Positions 7,968 through 15,810 of a stretch of DNA of 64,000 bases are shown here, piece by piece; within the stretch, counting starts at the first letter, position 1; each line of letters begins with the position of its first letter. The notes beneath the pieces were generated by a model. It made no database searches and had not been told where the DNA came from. It saw nothing but the letters and a program-made list of their open reading frames with translations. Source of the stretch: Nonomuraea polychroma (lineage in GTDB: Bacteria; Actinomycetota; Actinomycetes; Streptosporangiales; Streptosporangiaceae); the NCBI RefSeq assembly GCF_004011505.1, contig NZ_SAUN01000001.1, positions 7,653,501-7,717,500 of the forward strand, written 5' to 3'. Made by a program: the position numbers and the translations under genes.

Positions 7968-9209
7968 GTGCCGGAGCGAAGGCTGCGGATCGCGCTGCTG
8001 TCCTACCGCAGCAAGCCCACCTGTGGTGGCCAGGGTGTCTATCTCCGCCACCTGAGCCGCGAGCTGGTCGCGCTGGGGCACCACGTCGAGGTGTTCTCCG
8101 GCCAGCCCTACCCCGAGCTCGACGAGGGCGTCATCCTGCGCGAGGTGCCCAGCCTCGACCTCTACCGCGACGAGGATCCGTTCAGGACGCCGAAGCTGCA
8201 CGAATACCGCGACTGGATCGACTGGCTCGAGGTCGGCACGATGTGGACGGCCGGGTTCCCCGAGCCGCTGACCTTCACCCTGCGCGCCTACCGCGAGCTG
8301 AAGAAGCGGGTGGGCGACTTCGACGTCGTGCAGGACAACCAGACACTCGGGTACGGCCTGCTCGGCATCCAGAAGCTCTTCCCCGTGGTCGGCACCATCC
8401 ACCACCCCATCAGCGTGGACCGCCGCATCGAGCTCGAGGCCGCCACCGGCGCGAAGCGGCTGACCATGCGCCGCTGGTACGGGTTCGTGAAGATGCAGTC
8501 GCGCGTCGCACCCCGCCTCAGCCCGATCCTGACCGTCAGCGAGTCCTCGCTGGCCGACATCCACCGCGACTTCAACGTCCCGCAGGCCAACATGCGGCTG
8601 ATCCCGCTCGGCGTGGACACCCGCTATTTCCACCCGCGCCCGGACAAGCCGCGGCGCAAGGGCTCGATCGTGGCCGTCGCCAGCGCCGACTCCCCCATGA
8701 AGGGCGTCGCGACGCTGCTGCGCGCCGTGGCCAAGCTGGCCACCGAACGCGACGTGCACCTCACCGTCGTCAGCAAGCCCACCCCCGGCGGCCCCACCGA
8801 GCAGCTCGTGCAGGAGTTGTCGCTGCAGGACCGGGTGCGTTTCGTGCACGGGATCTCCGACGAGGAGCTGGGCGAGCTGATCGCCACCTCGGAGATCTCG
8901 GTCGTGCCGTCGCTGTACGAGGGGTTCTCGCTGCCCGCTGTCGAGCACATGGCCTGCGGCACGCCGCTCGTGGCCAGCCGCACGGGCGCGCTCCCCGAGG
9001 TCGTGGGCGACGCCGCCGTCCAGGTGCCGCCGGGCGACCCCGAGGAGCTGGCCGCTGTGCTGCGCCGCCTGCACGACTCCCCCGAGGAACGCGAGCGGGT
9101 GGGCAAGGCGGGATACGACCGCGTCATGGAGCGCTACACCTGGCACGTCGTGGCCAAGAAGACCGTTGAGGCATACCTCGAGGCCATCCAGGCTCACAAG
9201 GAGAAATAG
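7968..9209 (+). CDS. GT4 family glycosyltransferase
   Basis: A 413-residue GT-B glycosyltransferase. The N-terminal acceptor domain starts RLRIALLSYRSKPTCGGQGVY with the family's glycine-rich loop. The C-terminal donor domain has IVAVASADSPMKG, the VVPSLYEGFSLPAVEHMACG motif with the EX7E pair that binds the nucleotide-sugar phosphates and ribose, and ASRTGALPEVVGDAA. GTG 7968 follows AAAGGGG at good spacing; GTG 7953 is the longer alternative. It is the first gene of a tight run: its stop overlaps the next start by 1 bp, and that gene overlaps the third by 4 bp. Donor and acceptor are unknown; proximity to gmd hints at a GDP-deoxysugar. Confidence 0.88.
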   Translation: MPERRLRIALLSYRSKPTCGGQGVYLRHLSRELVALGHHVEVFSGQPYPELDEGVILREVPSLDLYRDEDPFRTPKLHEYRDWIDWLEVGTMWTAGFPEPLTFTLRAYRELKKRVGDFDVVQDNQTLGYGLLGIQKLFPVVGTIHHPISVDRRIELEAATGAKRLTMRRWYGFVKMQSRVAPRLSPILTVSESSLADIHRDFNVPQANMRLIPLGVDTRYFHPRPDKPRRKGSIVAVASADSPMKGVATLLRAVAKLATERDVHLTVVSKPTPGGPTEQLVQELSLQDRVRFVHGISDEELGELIATSEISVVPSLYEGFSLPAVEHMACGTPLVASRTGALPEVVGDAAVQVPPGDPEELAAVLRRLHDSPEERERVGKAGYDRVMERYTWHVVAKKTVEAYLEAIQAHKEK

Positions 9210-9919
9210 TGCTGACTGTGGACTTCGCCCGGCTTCCCGTCGGCCCCGGCACGCGCGTGCTGGACCTGGGTTGCGGCGGCGGCCGGCACGCCTTCGAAGT
9301 GCTGCGCCGCGGGGCGGACGTGATCGCGTTCGACATGGACCAGTCGGAGCTGGACAACGTGGCGGCCATGTTCGCGGCGATGGACAAGGCGGGCGAGGTG
9401 CCGCCCGGCGCCACCGGGCAGACCGTTCAGGGCACGGCGCTCGACATGCCGTTCGAGGACGGCGGCTTCGACAGGGTCATCGCGGCCGAGGTGCTGGAGC
9501 ACATCCCGGACGACATGACGGCCATGCGGGAGATCTTCCGCGTGCTCAAGCCCGGCGGCACGGCCGCGATCACCGTGCCGAGCTTCCTGCCGGAGCGGAT
9601 CTGCTGGGCGCTGGACGAGGACTACCACACCGCCCCCGGCGGGCACGTGCGGATCTACACGCTGGCGGAGCTGTCGGCCAAGCTGAAGTCCACCGGCTTC
9701 GAGATCGGCCCGCACCACCACGCCCACGGACTGCACGCCCCCTACTGGTGGATCAAGTGCGCGGTCGGGGTCAACAACGACGACCATCCGCTCGCGAAGG
9801 CGTACCACGAACTGCTGGTCTGGGACATCATGAAACGCCCCGCCGCGACCAGGATCGCCGAGGCCGTGCTCAATCCCATCATCGGCAAGAGCGTGGTCCT
9901 GTACGTCCGGAAGCCATGA
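9209..9919 (+). CDS. Class I SAM-dependent methyltransferase (Methyltransf_11 type)
   Basis: A 236-residue methyltransferase starting at GTG 9209, with AAGGAG 5-10 nt upstream inside the end of the GT4 gene. Motif I is VLDLGCGGGRHAFEVLRRG, followed by the acidic residue in IAFDMDQSEL, ALDMPFEDGGFDRV (motif II region) and the post-motif EVLEHIPDD...FRVLKPGGTAAITVP. It acts on a small-molecule or lipid-linked substrate; which one is not deducible. It overlaps its neighbours on both sides, which strongly suggests co-translation with the glycosyltransferase and the toroid protein. Confidence 0.87.
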   Translation: MLTVDFARLPVGPGTRVLDLGCGGGRHAFEVLRRGADVIAFDMDQSELDNVAAMFAAMDKAGEVPPGATGQTVQGTALDMPFEDGGFDRVIAAEVLEHIPDDMTAMREIFRVLKPGGTAAITVPSFLPERICWALDEDYHTAPGGHVRIYTLAELSAKLKSTGFEIGPHHHAHGLHAPYWWIKCAVGVNNDDHPLAKAYHELLVWDIMKRPAATRIAEAVLNPIIGKSVVLYVRKP

Positions 9920-10965
9920 TCTCCCACGCCGAGGTCGTGCGAACGGCCGAGAGCATCGCGGCGATGCAGCAGGAGGACGGCGGCGTCCCGTGGCCGGAGG
10001 GTCACGTCGACGCGTGGAACCACATCGAGTGCCTGATGGCCATGTCCGTCGCGGGTCTCGAGGAGCCGGTGCGGCGCGGGTACGCGTACCTGGCCCGGCA
10101 CCAGCGCGCCGACGGCTCCTGGCCGATGAAGCTGGTCGACGGCGTCCCGACGGAGCTGGGCGGGGAGAGCAACCACGCCGCCTACATCGCCGTCGGCCTC
10201 TGGCACCACCATCTCGTCACCGGCGACCAGGGCTTCACCGAGGCGCACTGGCCCATGGTCAAGGCGGCGCTCGACTACGTGGCCGGGCTCCAGACCGAGC
10301 GGGGCGAGATCGTCTGGGAACGGGACGCGCAGGGCAGAGATGCCACGTACGCGCTGCTCACCGGATGCTCCTCGATCCACCAGGGGCTGCGTTGCGGCGT
10401 CCGGCTGGCCGACCACCTGGGTGACCCGCAGCCGCACTGGGAACTGGCCGCCGACCGGCTGGCACACGTCCTGGCGGCCCATCCCGAGGCGTTCGCCGAC
10501 AAGAGCCGCTTCTCGATGGACTGGTACTACCCGGTGCTCGGCGGCGCGGTACGCGGCCGGCAGGCGTTGGAGCTGCTGGAGCGGGAGTGGGCGACGTTCG
10601 TGGTGCCGGGGCTCGGGATCAGGTGCGTGTCGGACCAGCCGTGGGTGACCGGCGCCGAGACGTGCGAGCTGGTGCTGGCGCTGGACGCGCTGGGAGATCG
10701 GGAACGGGCGGCCCGGCTGTTCGCCGACATGCAACATCTGCGGCACGAGGACGGTTCGTACTGGACGGGGTGGCAGTTCGCCAACCGCAAGCACTTCCCG
10801 TACGAGCGCTCCGGCTACACGGCGGCGGCCGTGGTCCTGGCGGCGGACGCGTTGCTTGAGGCGTCGCCCGGGGCCGGGCTGTTCCGCGACATCGCGGGGA
10901 CGGCGGTGTTCGACCCGGACGTGTGCGGATGCTCGGCCCCGGTGCTGCCCCCGCAGGTCCACTGA
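9916..10965 (+). CDS. Prenyltransferase/terpene-cyclase-like alpha/alpha-toroid protein
   Basis: A 349-residue protein starting at ATG 9916, overlapping the methyltransferase stop (ATGA). It is rich in paired-helix repeats with QW-like signatures, MQQEDGGVPW, HQRADGSWPM and RHEDGSYWTGW, as in squalene-hopene cyclases and protein prenyltransferase beta subunits. No DxDD class II cyclase acid is visible, so catalysis of that type is doubtful. A six-hairpin glycosidase-like or binding role is an alternative reading of the same fold. Its fixed position between the GT4/methyltransferase pair and a DUF1702 gene suggests it works on the same hydrophobic or glycosylated product. Confidence 0.65.
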   Translation: MISHAEVVRTAESIAAMQQEDGGVPWPEGHVDAWNHIECLMAMSVAGLEEPVRRGYAYLARHQRADGSWPMKLVDGVPTELGGESNHAAYIAVGLWHHHLVTGDQGFTEAHWPMVKAALDYVAGLQTERGEIVWERDAQGRDATYALLTGCSSIHQGLRCGVRLADHLGDPQPHWELAADRLAHVLAAHPEAFADKSRFSMDWYYPVLGGAVRGRQALELLEREWATFVVPGLGIRCVSDQPWVTGAETCELVLALDALGDRERAARLFADMQHLRHEDGSYWTGWQFANRKHFPYERSGYTAAAVVLAADALLEASPGAGLFRDIAGTAVFDPDVCGCSAPVLPPQVH

Positions 10966-11083
10966 TCAGCGCCGCAAGGGCTTTTGCCGGTTCTTTGCCG
11001 GGGAAATCCGGTGCGTCGCCGATGACGGGCGCAATGGGGTCACTAGCTTCGTAGTGGCCGTACGATGCGTCTTCGGGGGAAGC

Positions 11084-12076
11084 GTGGGCAACACGGGCAC
11101 AACATCGTTCTTGGACCAGGTGGGAACCGAGCCGACACTGACCCCGGCGAAGGGGCTGCGGAGGTTTCTGATCAAGGATCCGCAGGAGTGCGATCTGCGC
11201 CGACGCAGGTTCAGGCTTAGACCCGGAGCTTCTCGGACGGCCTTCGCGAACGCCGAAAAGTCATACATTTTCGGCTTCAATGCGGTGATGTCGAAAGAAG
11301 TAGAGAAGGTCGAGGAGCTCCCGGCCGAGCAGCGTCCCTTCGGCTATGAAGGGGCGGCCGCCGCCTGCACCGTACTCGACCTGCTCACCCTGACCCGGGG
11401 CCGGCGCCTTCACGAGCTACTTGCCGGCCCCGCCCAACACCACCGGCACGCCGCCTACGTCGGCGCCGGCCGCGGCTACGCGCTGGTGCGCCTGCGTCCG
11501 ATGCGGGGCGCGCGGCAGGCCCACCCGCTGCTGCGATGGCTGGCGGTGGACGGGTTCGGCTTCCAGTGGAGCCTGGCCAGGGCCGACCGCATGATCGGCG
11601 AGCGGACCATGCCAGACCTGCTCACCAGGGCCCACTGCGCCGTGTTCGACCAAGGGCTGGGGCGGCTGCTCTGGTACCACGACTGTGCCTCGCCCGACGA
11701 CGTCGCGGCCAAGATCGGGGACTTTCCCGCGGCGCGGCGGGCCGACCTGTGGAGCGGGGTCGGGTTCGCGGCCACGTACACGGGCGGCGCCGAGGCCGAC
11801 GAGCTGTGGTGGCTGACCGAGCACGCGGGGGCCGACGGGTTCCGTGCCCATCTGGCGCAGGGGTGCGCTTTCGCCGTGTCCGCCCGGCTGCGGTCGGGCA
11901 TGCTGCCGGAGCACACGGCGCAGGCCGTGCCGATTCTGGCCGGGGCCGAGCCGGAGGAAGCGGCCGCCTGGACCGATCGCGCGCTCATCGCGCTCGGCCA
12001 CCAGGCCCGCACGCACGAAGACTTCCGCACCTGGCAGGCACAAACCCGTCATTCTTGGACCCGCCGCCGGGTTTAA
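11084..12076 (+). CDS. DUF1702 family protein
   Basis: A 330-residue protein. GTG 11084 is chosen because GGGGGAAG lies just upstream and conservation begins at TSFLDQ; the open frame extends into the previous gene. Conserved features include the FRLRPGASRTAFANAEKSYI segment, FGYEGAAAACTVLDLL, YVGAGRGYALVRL, and HPLLRWLAVDGFGFQ. DUF1702 proteins occur near enediyne polyketide and UnbV/ASPIC genes and in unlinked actinobacterial loci; no activity is established. Here it follows the toroid protein on the same strand after about 120 bp, so it may have its own promoter. GC-rich hairpins at 12190-12230 separate it from the convergent methyltransferase. Confidence 0.7.
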   Translation: MGNTGTTSFLDQVGTEPTLTPAKGLRRFLIKDPQECDLRRRRFRLRPGASRTAFANAEKSYIFGFNAVMSKEVEKVEELPAEQRPFGYEGAAAACTVLDLLTLTRGRRLHELLAGPAQHHRHAAYVGAGRGYALVRLRPMRGARQAHPLLRWLAVDGFGFQWSLARADRMIGERTMPDLLTRAHCAVFDQGLGRLLWYHDCASPDDVAAKIGDFPAARRADLWSGVGFAATYTGGAEADELWWLTEHAGADGFRAHLAQGCAFAVSARLRSGMLPEHTAQAVPILAGAEPEEAAAWTDRALIALGHQARTHEDFRTWQAQTRHSWTRRRV

Positions 12077-12246
12077 GCCCATCTGTTACGCGTTGCCGTG
12101 GCTTGCCACCCGCCGCACTTCGGCTGATGGCCCTCCAGGAAACGGCCTCTGACCCTTCACAAGTCGCCCGCCGTTACGCGAGCCCACGTTGCCCCGCTCC
12201 GGGGCCGTTCGTTGACCGGCTCCGGGGCGCGGGTGTGTGGGCTTCG

Positions 12247-12885
12247 TTAGATGGCGTCCGGTTTGACGCGTTCGAGGACGCGCAGGGAGCCCTCTGCCGC
12301 GACCTCCTTGAATGCGCCTGACTCCAGGGCGCGCTGGTAGACCCGGTATGGCGCCTGGCCGCCATCGGAGGGGTCGGGGTAGACGTCGTGGAAGATCAGC
12401 GCGCCGCCCGCCATGACGTGCGGCGCCCAGCCCTCGTAGTCGCGGGTGACCGGCTCCTCGGAGTGGCCGCCGTCGATGAACACCATGCCCAGCGGCGTGT
12501 TCCAGAGCCCGGCCACCTGTTCCGACCTGCCGACGACGGCGATCACCTCGTCCTCCAGGCCCGCCGCGGCGATCGTGGCGCGAAAGGTCGGCAGCGAGTC
12601 CATCTTGCCGAACCGGACGTCCACCAACGTCGGATCGTGGTGCGCCCACCCGGGCTGGATCTCCTCGGAGCCGCGGTGGTGGTCCACGGTGACGACCACG
12701 GACCCGGCCTGCCGCGCTGCCGCGCCGAGGTAGATCGCGGACTTGCCACAGTAGGTCCCGATCTCACAGATGGGTCCGAGCTTGCCGTACTGGCAGGCCG
12801 CCGCGAACAGGGCCAGCCCTTCGTCGTCCGGCATGAACCCTTTGGCATGTTTCGCTGCATAGAGCAGCTCTGACGGCATCGTCAT
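12247..12885 (-). CDS. Class I SAM-dependent methyltransferase (Methyltransf_24 type)
   Basis: A 212-residue O-methyltransferase-type protein, start ATG 12885 (MTMPSELLYAAKHAKGF). It has motif I in ICEIGTYCGKSAIYLG, the acidic residue in VVTVDHHRGSEE, VVGRSEQVAG, and a metal-binding-like MVFIDGGHSEEPVTRDYEGW segment with LIFHDVYPDPSDGG. This resembles class I methyltransferases found with sugar-modifying clusters. It converges on the DUF1702 gene and is divergent from the PPOX operon, sharing an intergenic region that contains two palindromes. Its substrate is unknown; linkage to the GT4 cluster is by position. Confidence 0.8.
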   Translation of the reverse strand: MTMPSELLYAAKHAKGFMPDDEGLALFAAACQYGKLGPICEIGTYCGKSAIYLGAAARQAGSVVVTVDHHRGSEEIQPGWAHHDPTLVDVRFGKMDSLPTFRATIAAAGLEDEVIAVVGRSEQVAGLWNTPLGMVFIDGGHSEEPVTRDYEGWAPHVMAGGALIFHDVYPDPSDGGQAPYRVYQRALESGAFKEVAAEGSLRVLERVKPDAI

Positions 12886-12907
12886 AGGACTGCACCCTAG
12901 CCGAACC

Positions 12908-12956
12908 GAACAACATTCCAGGGAACTCTTGCAGCCCACTTCTGGAACCTGTTCTA
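12908..12956. promoter_or_regulatory. Paired palindromes between methyltransferase and PPOX genes
   Basis: GAACAACATTC lies at 12908-12918, 23 bp upstream of the methyltransferase start. TGGAACCTGTTCTA lies at 12943-12956 and matches TNNAACNNGTTNNA; it ends 8 bp before the GTG of the PPOX gene, which suggests a leaderless or very short transcript. The first 11-mer recurs exactly upstream of the thiolase-like gene at 38396. Confidence 0.45.
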
Positions 12957-12964
12957 CTTGGCAC

Positions 12965-13417
12965 GTGAACCAGCGCGCTCGCATCGCGATGTCGGACGAC
13001 GAGGTCTCCGCCTTCCTGGAGAGCTCACGCAAGCTGCAACTGGCGACCATCAACCCGGATGGCACACCACACCTGGTCACGATGTTCTACGGCCTGGACG
13101 CCGGGCGGATCGCCTTCTGGACGTACACGAAGGCGCAGAAGGCCCGCAACCTGGCCCGCGATCCCCGGGTGAGCTGCCTCATCGAGGCCGGCGACGACTA
13201 CAACGAGCTGCGCGGCGTCCTGGTGTACGGCAAGGCCGAGCCTATTGCCGACCGGGACGACGTCATGGCCATAGGCATGTTGGTCGCCCGGAGGATGACC
13301 CCCGGCGTGCCTGACGAGCTGCTGCGCCCTTACGTGGAGCAGACCGGGCGCAAGCGGGTTGCGTTCGTCGTCGAGCGCACCAAAGTGGTCTCATGGGACC
13401 ACAGGAGGCTGTCATGA
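12965..13417 (+). CDS. PPOX-class F420-dependent oxidoreductase (TIGR03618-like)
   Basis: A 150-residue split-beta-barrel flavin/F420-binding protein. Typical blocks are MSDDEVSAFLESSRKLQLAT, NPDGTPHLVTMFYGLD, FWTYTKAQKARNLARDPRVS, and the RGVLVYGKAEPI strand. Members reduce small substrates with F420H2. GTG 12965 is chosen because conservation starts at about residue 5 and a KstR-like site ends 8 bp upstream. Its stop overlaps the ferredoxin start (ATGA), so the two are co-translated, and a zinc alcohol dehydrogenase follows. The set looks like a redox module of lipid, alcohol or steroid catabolism. Confidence 0.85.
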   Translation: MNQRARIAMSDDEVSAFLESSRKLQLATINPDGTPHLVTMFYGLDAGRIAFWTYTKAQKARNLARDPRVSCLIEAGDDYNELRGVLVYGKAEPIADRDDVMAIGMLVARRMTPGVPDELLRPYVEQTGRKRVAFVVERTKVVSWDHRRLS

Positions 13418-13605
13418 AAGTCAAGGTGGACTACCTGGTCTGTGAGGCCAACGCGGTGTGCATGGGGCTCGCGCCCGAGGTGTTCGAGGTGGACGACGAC
13501 GACCAGCTGCACATCCTTCTTCCAGAACCACCCCCCGAGATGCAGGACCGCGTCCGCCACGCGGTCAGGTCCTGCCCCAAAGCCGCTCTGTCCATCGAGG
13601 ACTAG
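13414..13605 (+). CDS. Ferredoxin, P450-associated 3Fe-4S type
   Basis: A 63-residue ferredoxin starting MKVKVDYLVCEANAVCMG, with AGGAGG ahead of ATG 13414. The cluster ligands are a CX5C pair near residues 10 and 16 and the C-terminal Cys in SCPKAAL, the arrangement of actinobacterial [3Fe-4S] or [4Fe-4S] ferredoxins that pass electrons to P450s. The nearest P450 is 10 kb away at 2495 and shares the KstR-like motif, so it is a possible partner; the adjacent F420 and alcohol dehydrogenase genes are the operon context. Confidence 0.87.
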   Translation: MKVKVDYLVCEANAVCMGLAPEVFEVDDDDQLHILLPEPPPEMQDRVRHAVRSCPKAALSIED

Positions 13606-13647
13606 CCCCTCGAGGACCCAGCCTTCGAGCCGGAGGAGGAACCCCCC

Positions 13648-14736
13648 ATGCGCGCCGCGATCCTGCACGCCGTAGGCAACGACAAGCTCGAGATCCGCGA
13701 CGACGTCACGCTGGCCCCGGTGGGCCCGACCGACGTCCGCGTGCGGATCAAGGCGACCGGCGTCTGCCACTCGGACCTGTCGGCCATGTCGGGCGTGCTG
13801 CCGCAGCCCGTTCCGCTCGTCCCCGGCCATGAGGGGTCGGGCGAGGTGGTCGAGGTGGGCGAGCACGTCACCTCCCTGCAGCCCGGCGACCACGTGGTGA
13901 TCAACTGGCGGCCGGCCTGCCAGGAGTGCGACCTGTGCCTGGGCGGGCAGCCGTACCTGTGCATGAAGTACGTGATCGAGGGCTTCACCAAGGGCAACTT
14001 CCGCTTCGGGGGCGACGGGGCGACGGCGTTCGGGATGGCGGGCTGCGGCACGTGGGCCGAAGAGATCGTCGTCCCCTGGCAGGGCGCGATCAAGATCGAC
14101 CCGGACGTGTCGTGGGAGGCGGCGGCCCTGATCGGCTGCGGCATCACGACCGGCGTGGGGGCGGCGCTCAACACCGCGAAGGTGCGCCCGGGATCCACGG
14201 TCGCGGTGATCGGCTGCGGCGGCGTGGGCCTGTCGGTGATCCAGGGCGCGCGTGTCTCCGGCGCCCGGATGATCCTCGCGGTTGACCCGTTGGAGTCAAA
14301 GCACGAGCTGGCCAAGAAGGTCGGGGCGACGCACGCGGTCACGCCCGAGCAGGTGCCGGAGGCGCTCAACGAGCTCACCGGCGGCTCCGGCTTCGACTAC
14401 GGCTTCGAGGTGGTCGGCAAGTCGGCCACCATCCAGAGCGCGTGGCAGGTCACCCGCCAGGGCGGCGACGTCATCGTGGTCGGCGCGGGCGCGATGGACG
14501 ACATGGTGTCGATCTCGGCGTTCAGCCTGCTGTTCGAGGGCAAGAACCTGCTCTCCAGCCTGTACGGCGAGGCGGACGTGCGGCACGACTTCCCGTACTT
14601 CGCCAAGCTCCACAAGGCCGGCCAGCTGGACCTCGAATCGATGATCAGCGCCCGCATCCGCCTCGCCGACCTGAACGACGCGGTCGAGGCGCTGCGTGCG
14701 GGCGAGGTCCTGCGCCAGATCGTCCTCATGGACTGA
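13648..14736 (+). CDS. Zinc-dependent (NDMA-type) alcohol dehydrogenase
   Basis: A 362-residue medium-chain dehydrogenase oxidising an alcohol to an aldehyde with NAD(P). The catalytic zinc Cys-His pair is in GVCHSDLSAMSG, with GHEGSGEV carrying the next ligands. The structural zinc lobe is CQECDLCLGGQPYLC. The Rossmann motif is VAVIGCGGVGLSVIQG. It follows the ferredoxin by 42 bp with GGAGGA ahead of ATG 13648, and a strong hairpin terminator follows the gene. It resembles mycobacterial AdhD/NDMA-dependent enzymes; the alcohol substrate is inferred only loosely from the operon. Confidence 0.9.
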   Translation: MRAAILHAVGNDKLEIRDDVTLAPVGPTDVRVRIKATGVCHSDLSAMSGVLPQPVPLVPGHEGSGEVVEVGEHVTSLQPGDHVVINWRPACQECDLCLGGQPYLCMKYVIEGFTKGNFRFGGDGATAFGMAGCGTWAEEIVVPWQGAIKIDPDVSWEAAALIGCGITTGVGAALNTAKVRPGSTVAVIGCGGVGLSVIQGARVSGARMILAVDPLESKHELAKKVGATHAVTPEQVPEALNELTGGSGFDYGFEVVGKSATIQSAWQVTRQGGDVIVVGAGAMDDMVSISAFSLLFEGKNLLSSLYGEADVRHDFPYFAKLHKAGQLDLESMISARIRLADLNDAVEALRAGEVLRQIVLMD

Positions 14737-14760
14737 GACTGAGACGCAGCCACCAAGGAG

Positions 14761-14790
14761 CGGCGCCGGACGCCTGGCGTTCCGGCGCCG
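14761..14790 (+). terminator. Hairpin terminator after the PPOX-ferredoxin-ADH operon
   Basis: A perfect 10-bp outer stem, CGGCGCCGGA with TCCGGCGCCG, encloses a 10-nt GC-rich loop and is followed by a pyrimidine-rich stretch. It lies between convergent genes and could serve both strands. Confidence 0.65.
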
Positions 14791-14802
14791 TCCTTCGGGT
14801 CC

Positions 14803-15807
14803 TTACTCCGTGGAGAAGGCGGCGTCGAAGGCCGTGGTGGGCGGGGTGATGGAGTTGAGCCTGCGGATGTAGCCCAGCGCCTCCTTCGCCCCGTCCAGCC
14901 GGTCCATGCCCGCGTCCTCCCACTCGATCGAGATCGGGCCTTCGTACCCGATCGAGTTCAGGGCGCGGAAGCAGTCCTCCCACGGCACGTCGCCGCGTCC
15001 GGTCGAGACGAAGTCCCAGCCGCGGCGCATGTCGGCCCACGGCAGGTGCGAGGACAGGCGGCCACGGCGGCCGTCGCCGACGCGCATGCGGGTGTCCTTG
15101 CAGTCCACGTGGTAGATGCGGTCCTTGAAGTCCAGGATGAAGCCCACCGGGTCCAGATCCTGCCAGACCATGTGCGAGGGGTCCCAGTTGAGGCCGAACG
15201 CCAGCCGGTGGTCGATGGCCTCCAAGGCGCGGACGGTCGTGTGGTAGTCGTAGGCGATCTCGCTGGGGTGGACCTCGTGCGCGAAACGTACGCCGACCTC
15301 GTCGAAGACGTCGAGGATGGGATTCCACCGGTCGGCGAAGTCCTGGTAGCCGGCGTCGATCGCCGATGCGGGCACGGGCGGGAACATGGCGACCGTGTGC
15401 CAGATCGACGAGCCGGTGAAGCCCACGACCGTGTTCACGCCCAGCAGTGACGCGGCCCTGGCGGTGTTCTTCATCTCCTCGGCGGCACGCTGCCGCACGC
15501 CCTCGGGCTCGCCGTCGCCCCAGATGCGGGCGGGCAGGATGGCCTTGTGGCGCTCGTCGATCGGGTGGTCGCAGACGGCCTGGCCGACCAGGTGGTTGGA
15601 GATCGTCCACACCTTCAAGCCGTGCTTGTCGAGCTGGGCGTGCTTCTGCTCCACGTACGACGGGTCCGCCATGGCCTGGGCCACGTCGAAGTGGTCACCG
15701 GAGCAGGCGATCTCGAGCCCGTCGTAGCCCCATTCGGCCGCCAGCCGGCACACCTCCTCGAACGGCAGGTCCGCCCACTGTCCGGTGAACAGTGTGACTG
15801 GTCGCAT
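14803..15807 (-). CDS. Sugar phosphate isomerase/epimerase (xylose-isomerase-like TIM barrel)
   Basis: A 334-residue TIM-barrel protein with the isomerase/epimerase pattern: GQWADLPFEEVCRLAAEWGY, the first metal-region acid in GLEIACSGDHF, VGFTGSSIW, the central EVHPSEIAYD, the NWDPSHMVWQ strand with metal-ligand Asp/His, VDCKDTRMRVGDGR, and ISIEWEDAGMD near the end. It is the last gene of a six-gene carbohydrate operon, 3 bp after the Gfo/Idh/MocA gene. Such pairs commonly interconvert keto-sugars or inositol derivatives; the sugar is unknown. Confidence 0.85.
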   Translation of the reverse strand: MRPVTLFTGQWADLPFEEVCRLAAEWGYDGLEIACSGDHFDVAQAMADPSYVEQKHAQLDKHGLKVWTISNHLVGQAVCDHPIDERHKAILPARIWGDGEPEGVRQRAAEEMKNTARAASLLGVNTVVGFTGSSIWHTVAMFPPVPASAIDAGYQDFADRWNPILDVFDEVGVRFAHEVHPSEIAYDYHTTVRALEAIDHRLAFGLNWDPSHMVWQDLDPVGFILDFKDRIYHVDCKDTRMRVGDGRRGRLSSHLPWADMRRGWDFVSTGRGDVPWEDCFRALNSIGYEGPISIEWEDAGMDRLDGAKEALGYIRRLNSITPPTTAFDAAFSTE

Positions 15808-15810
15808 GAG

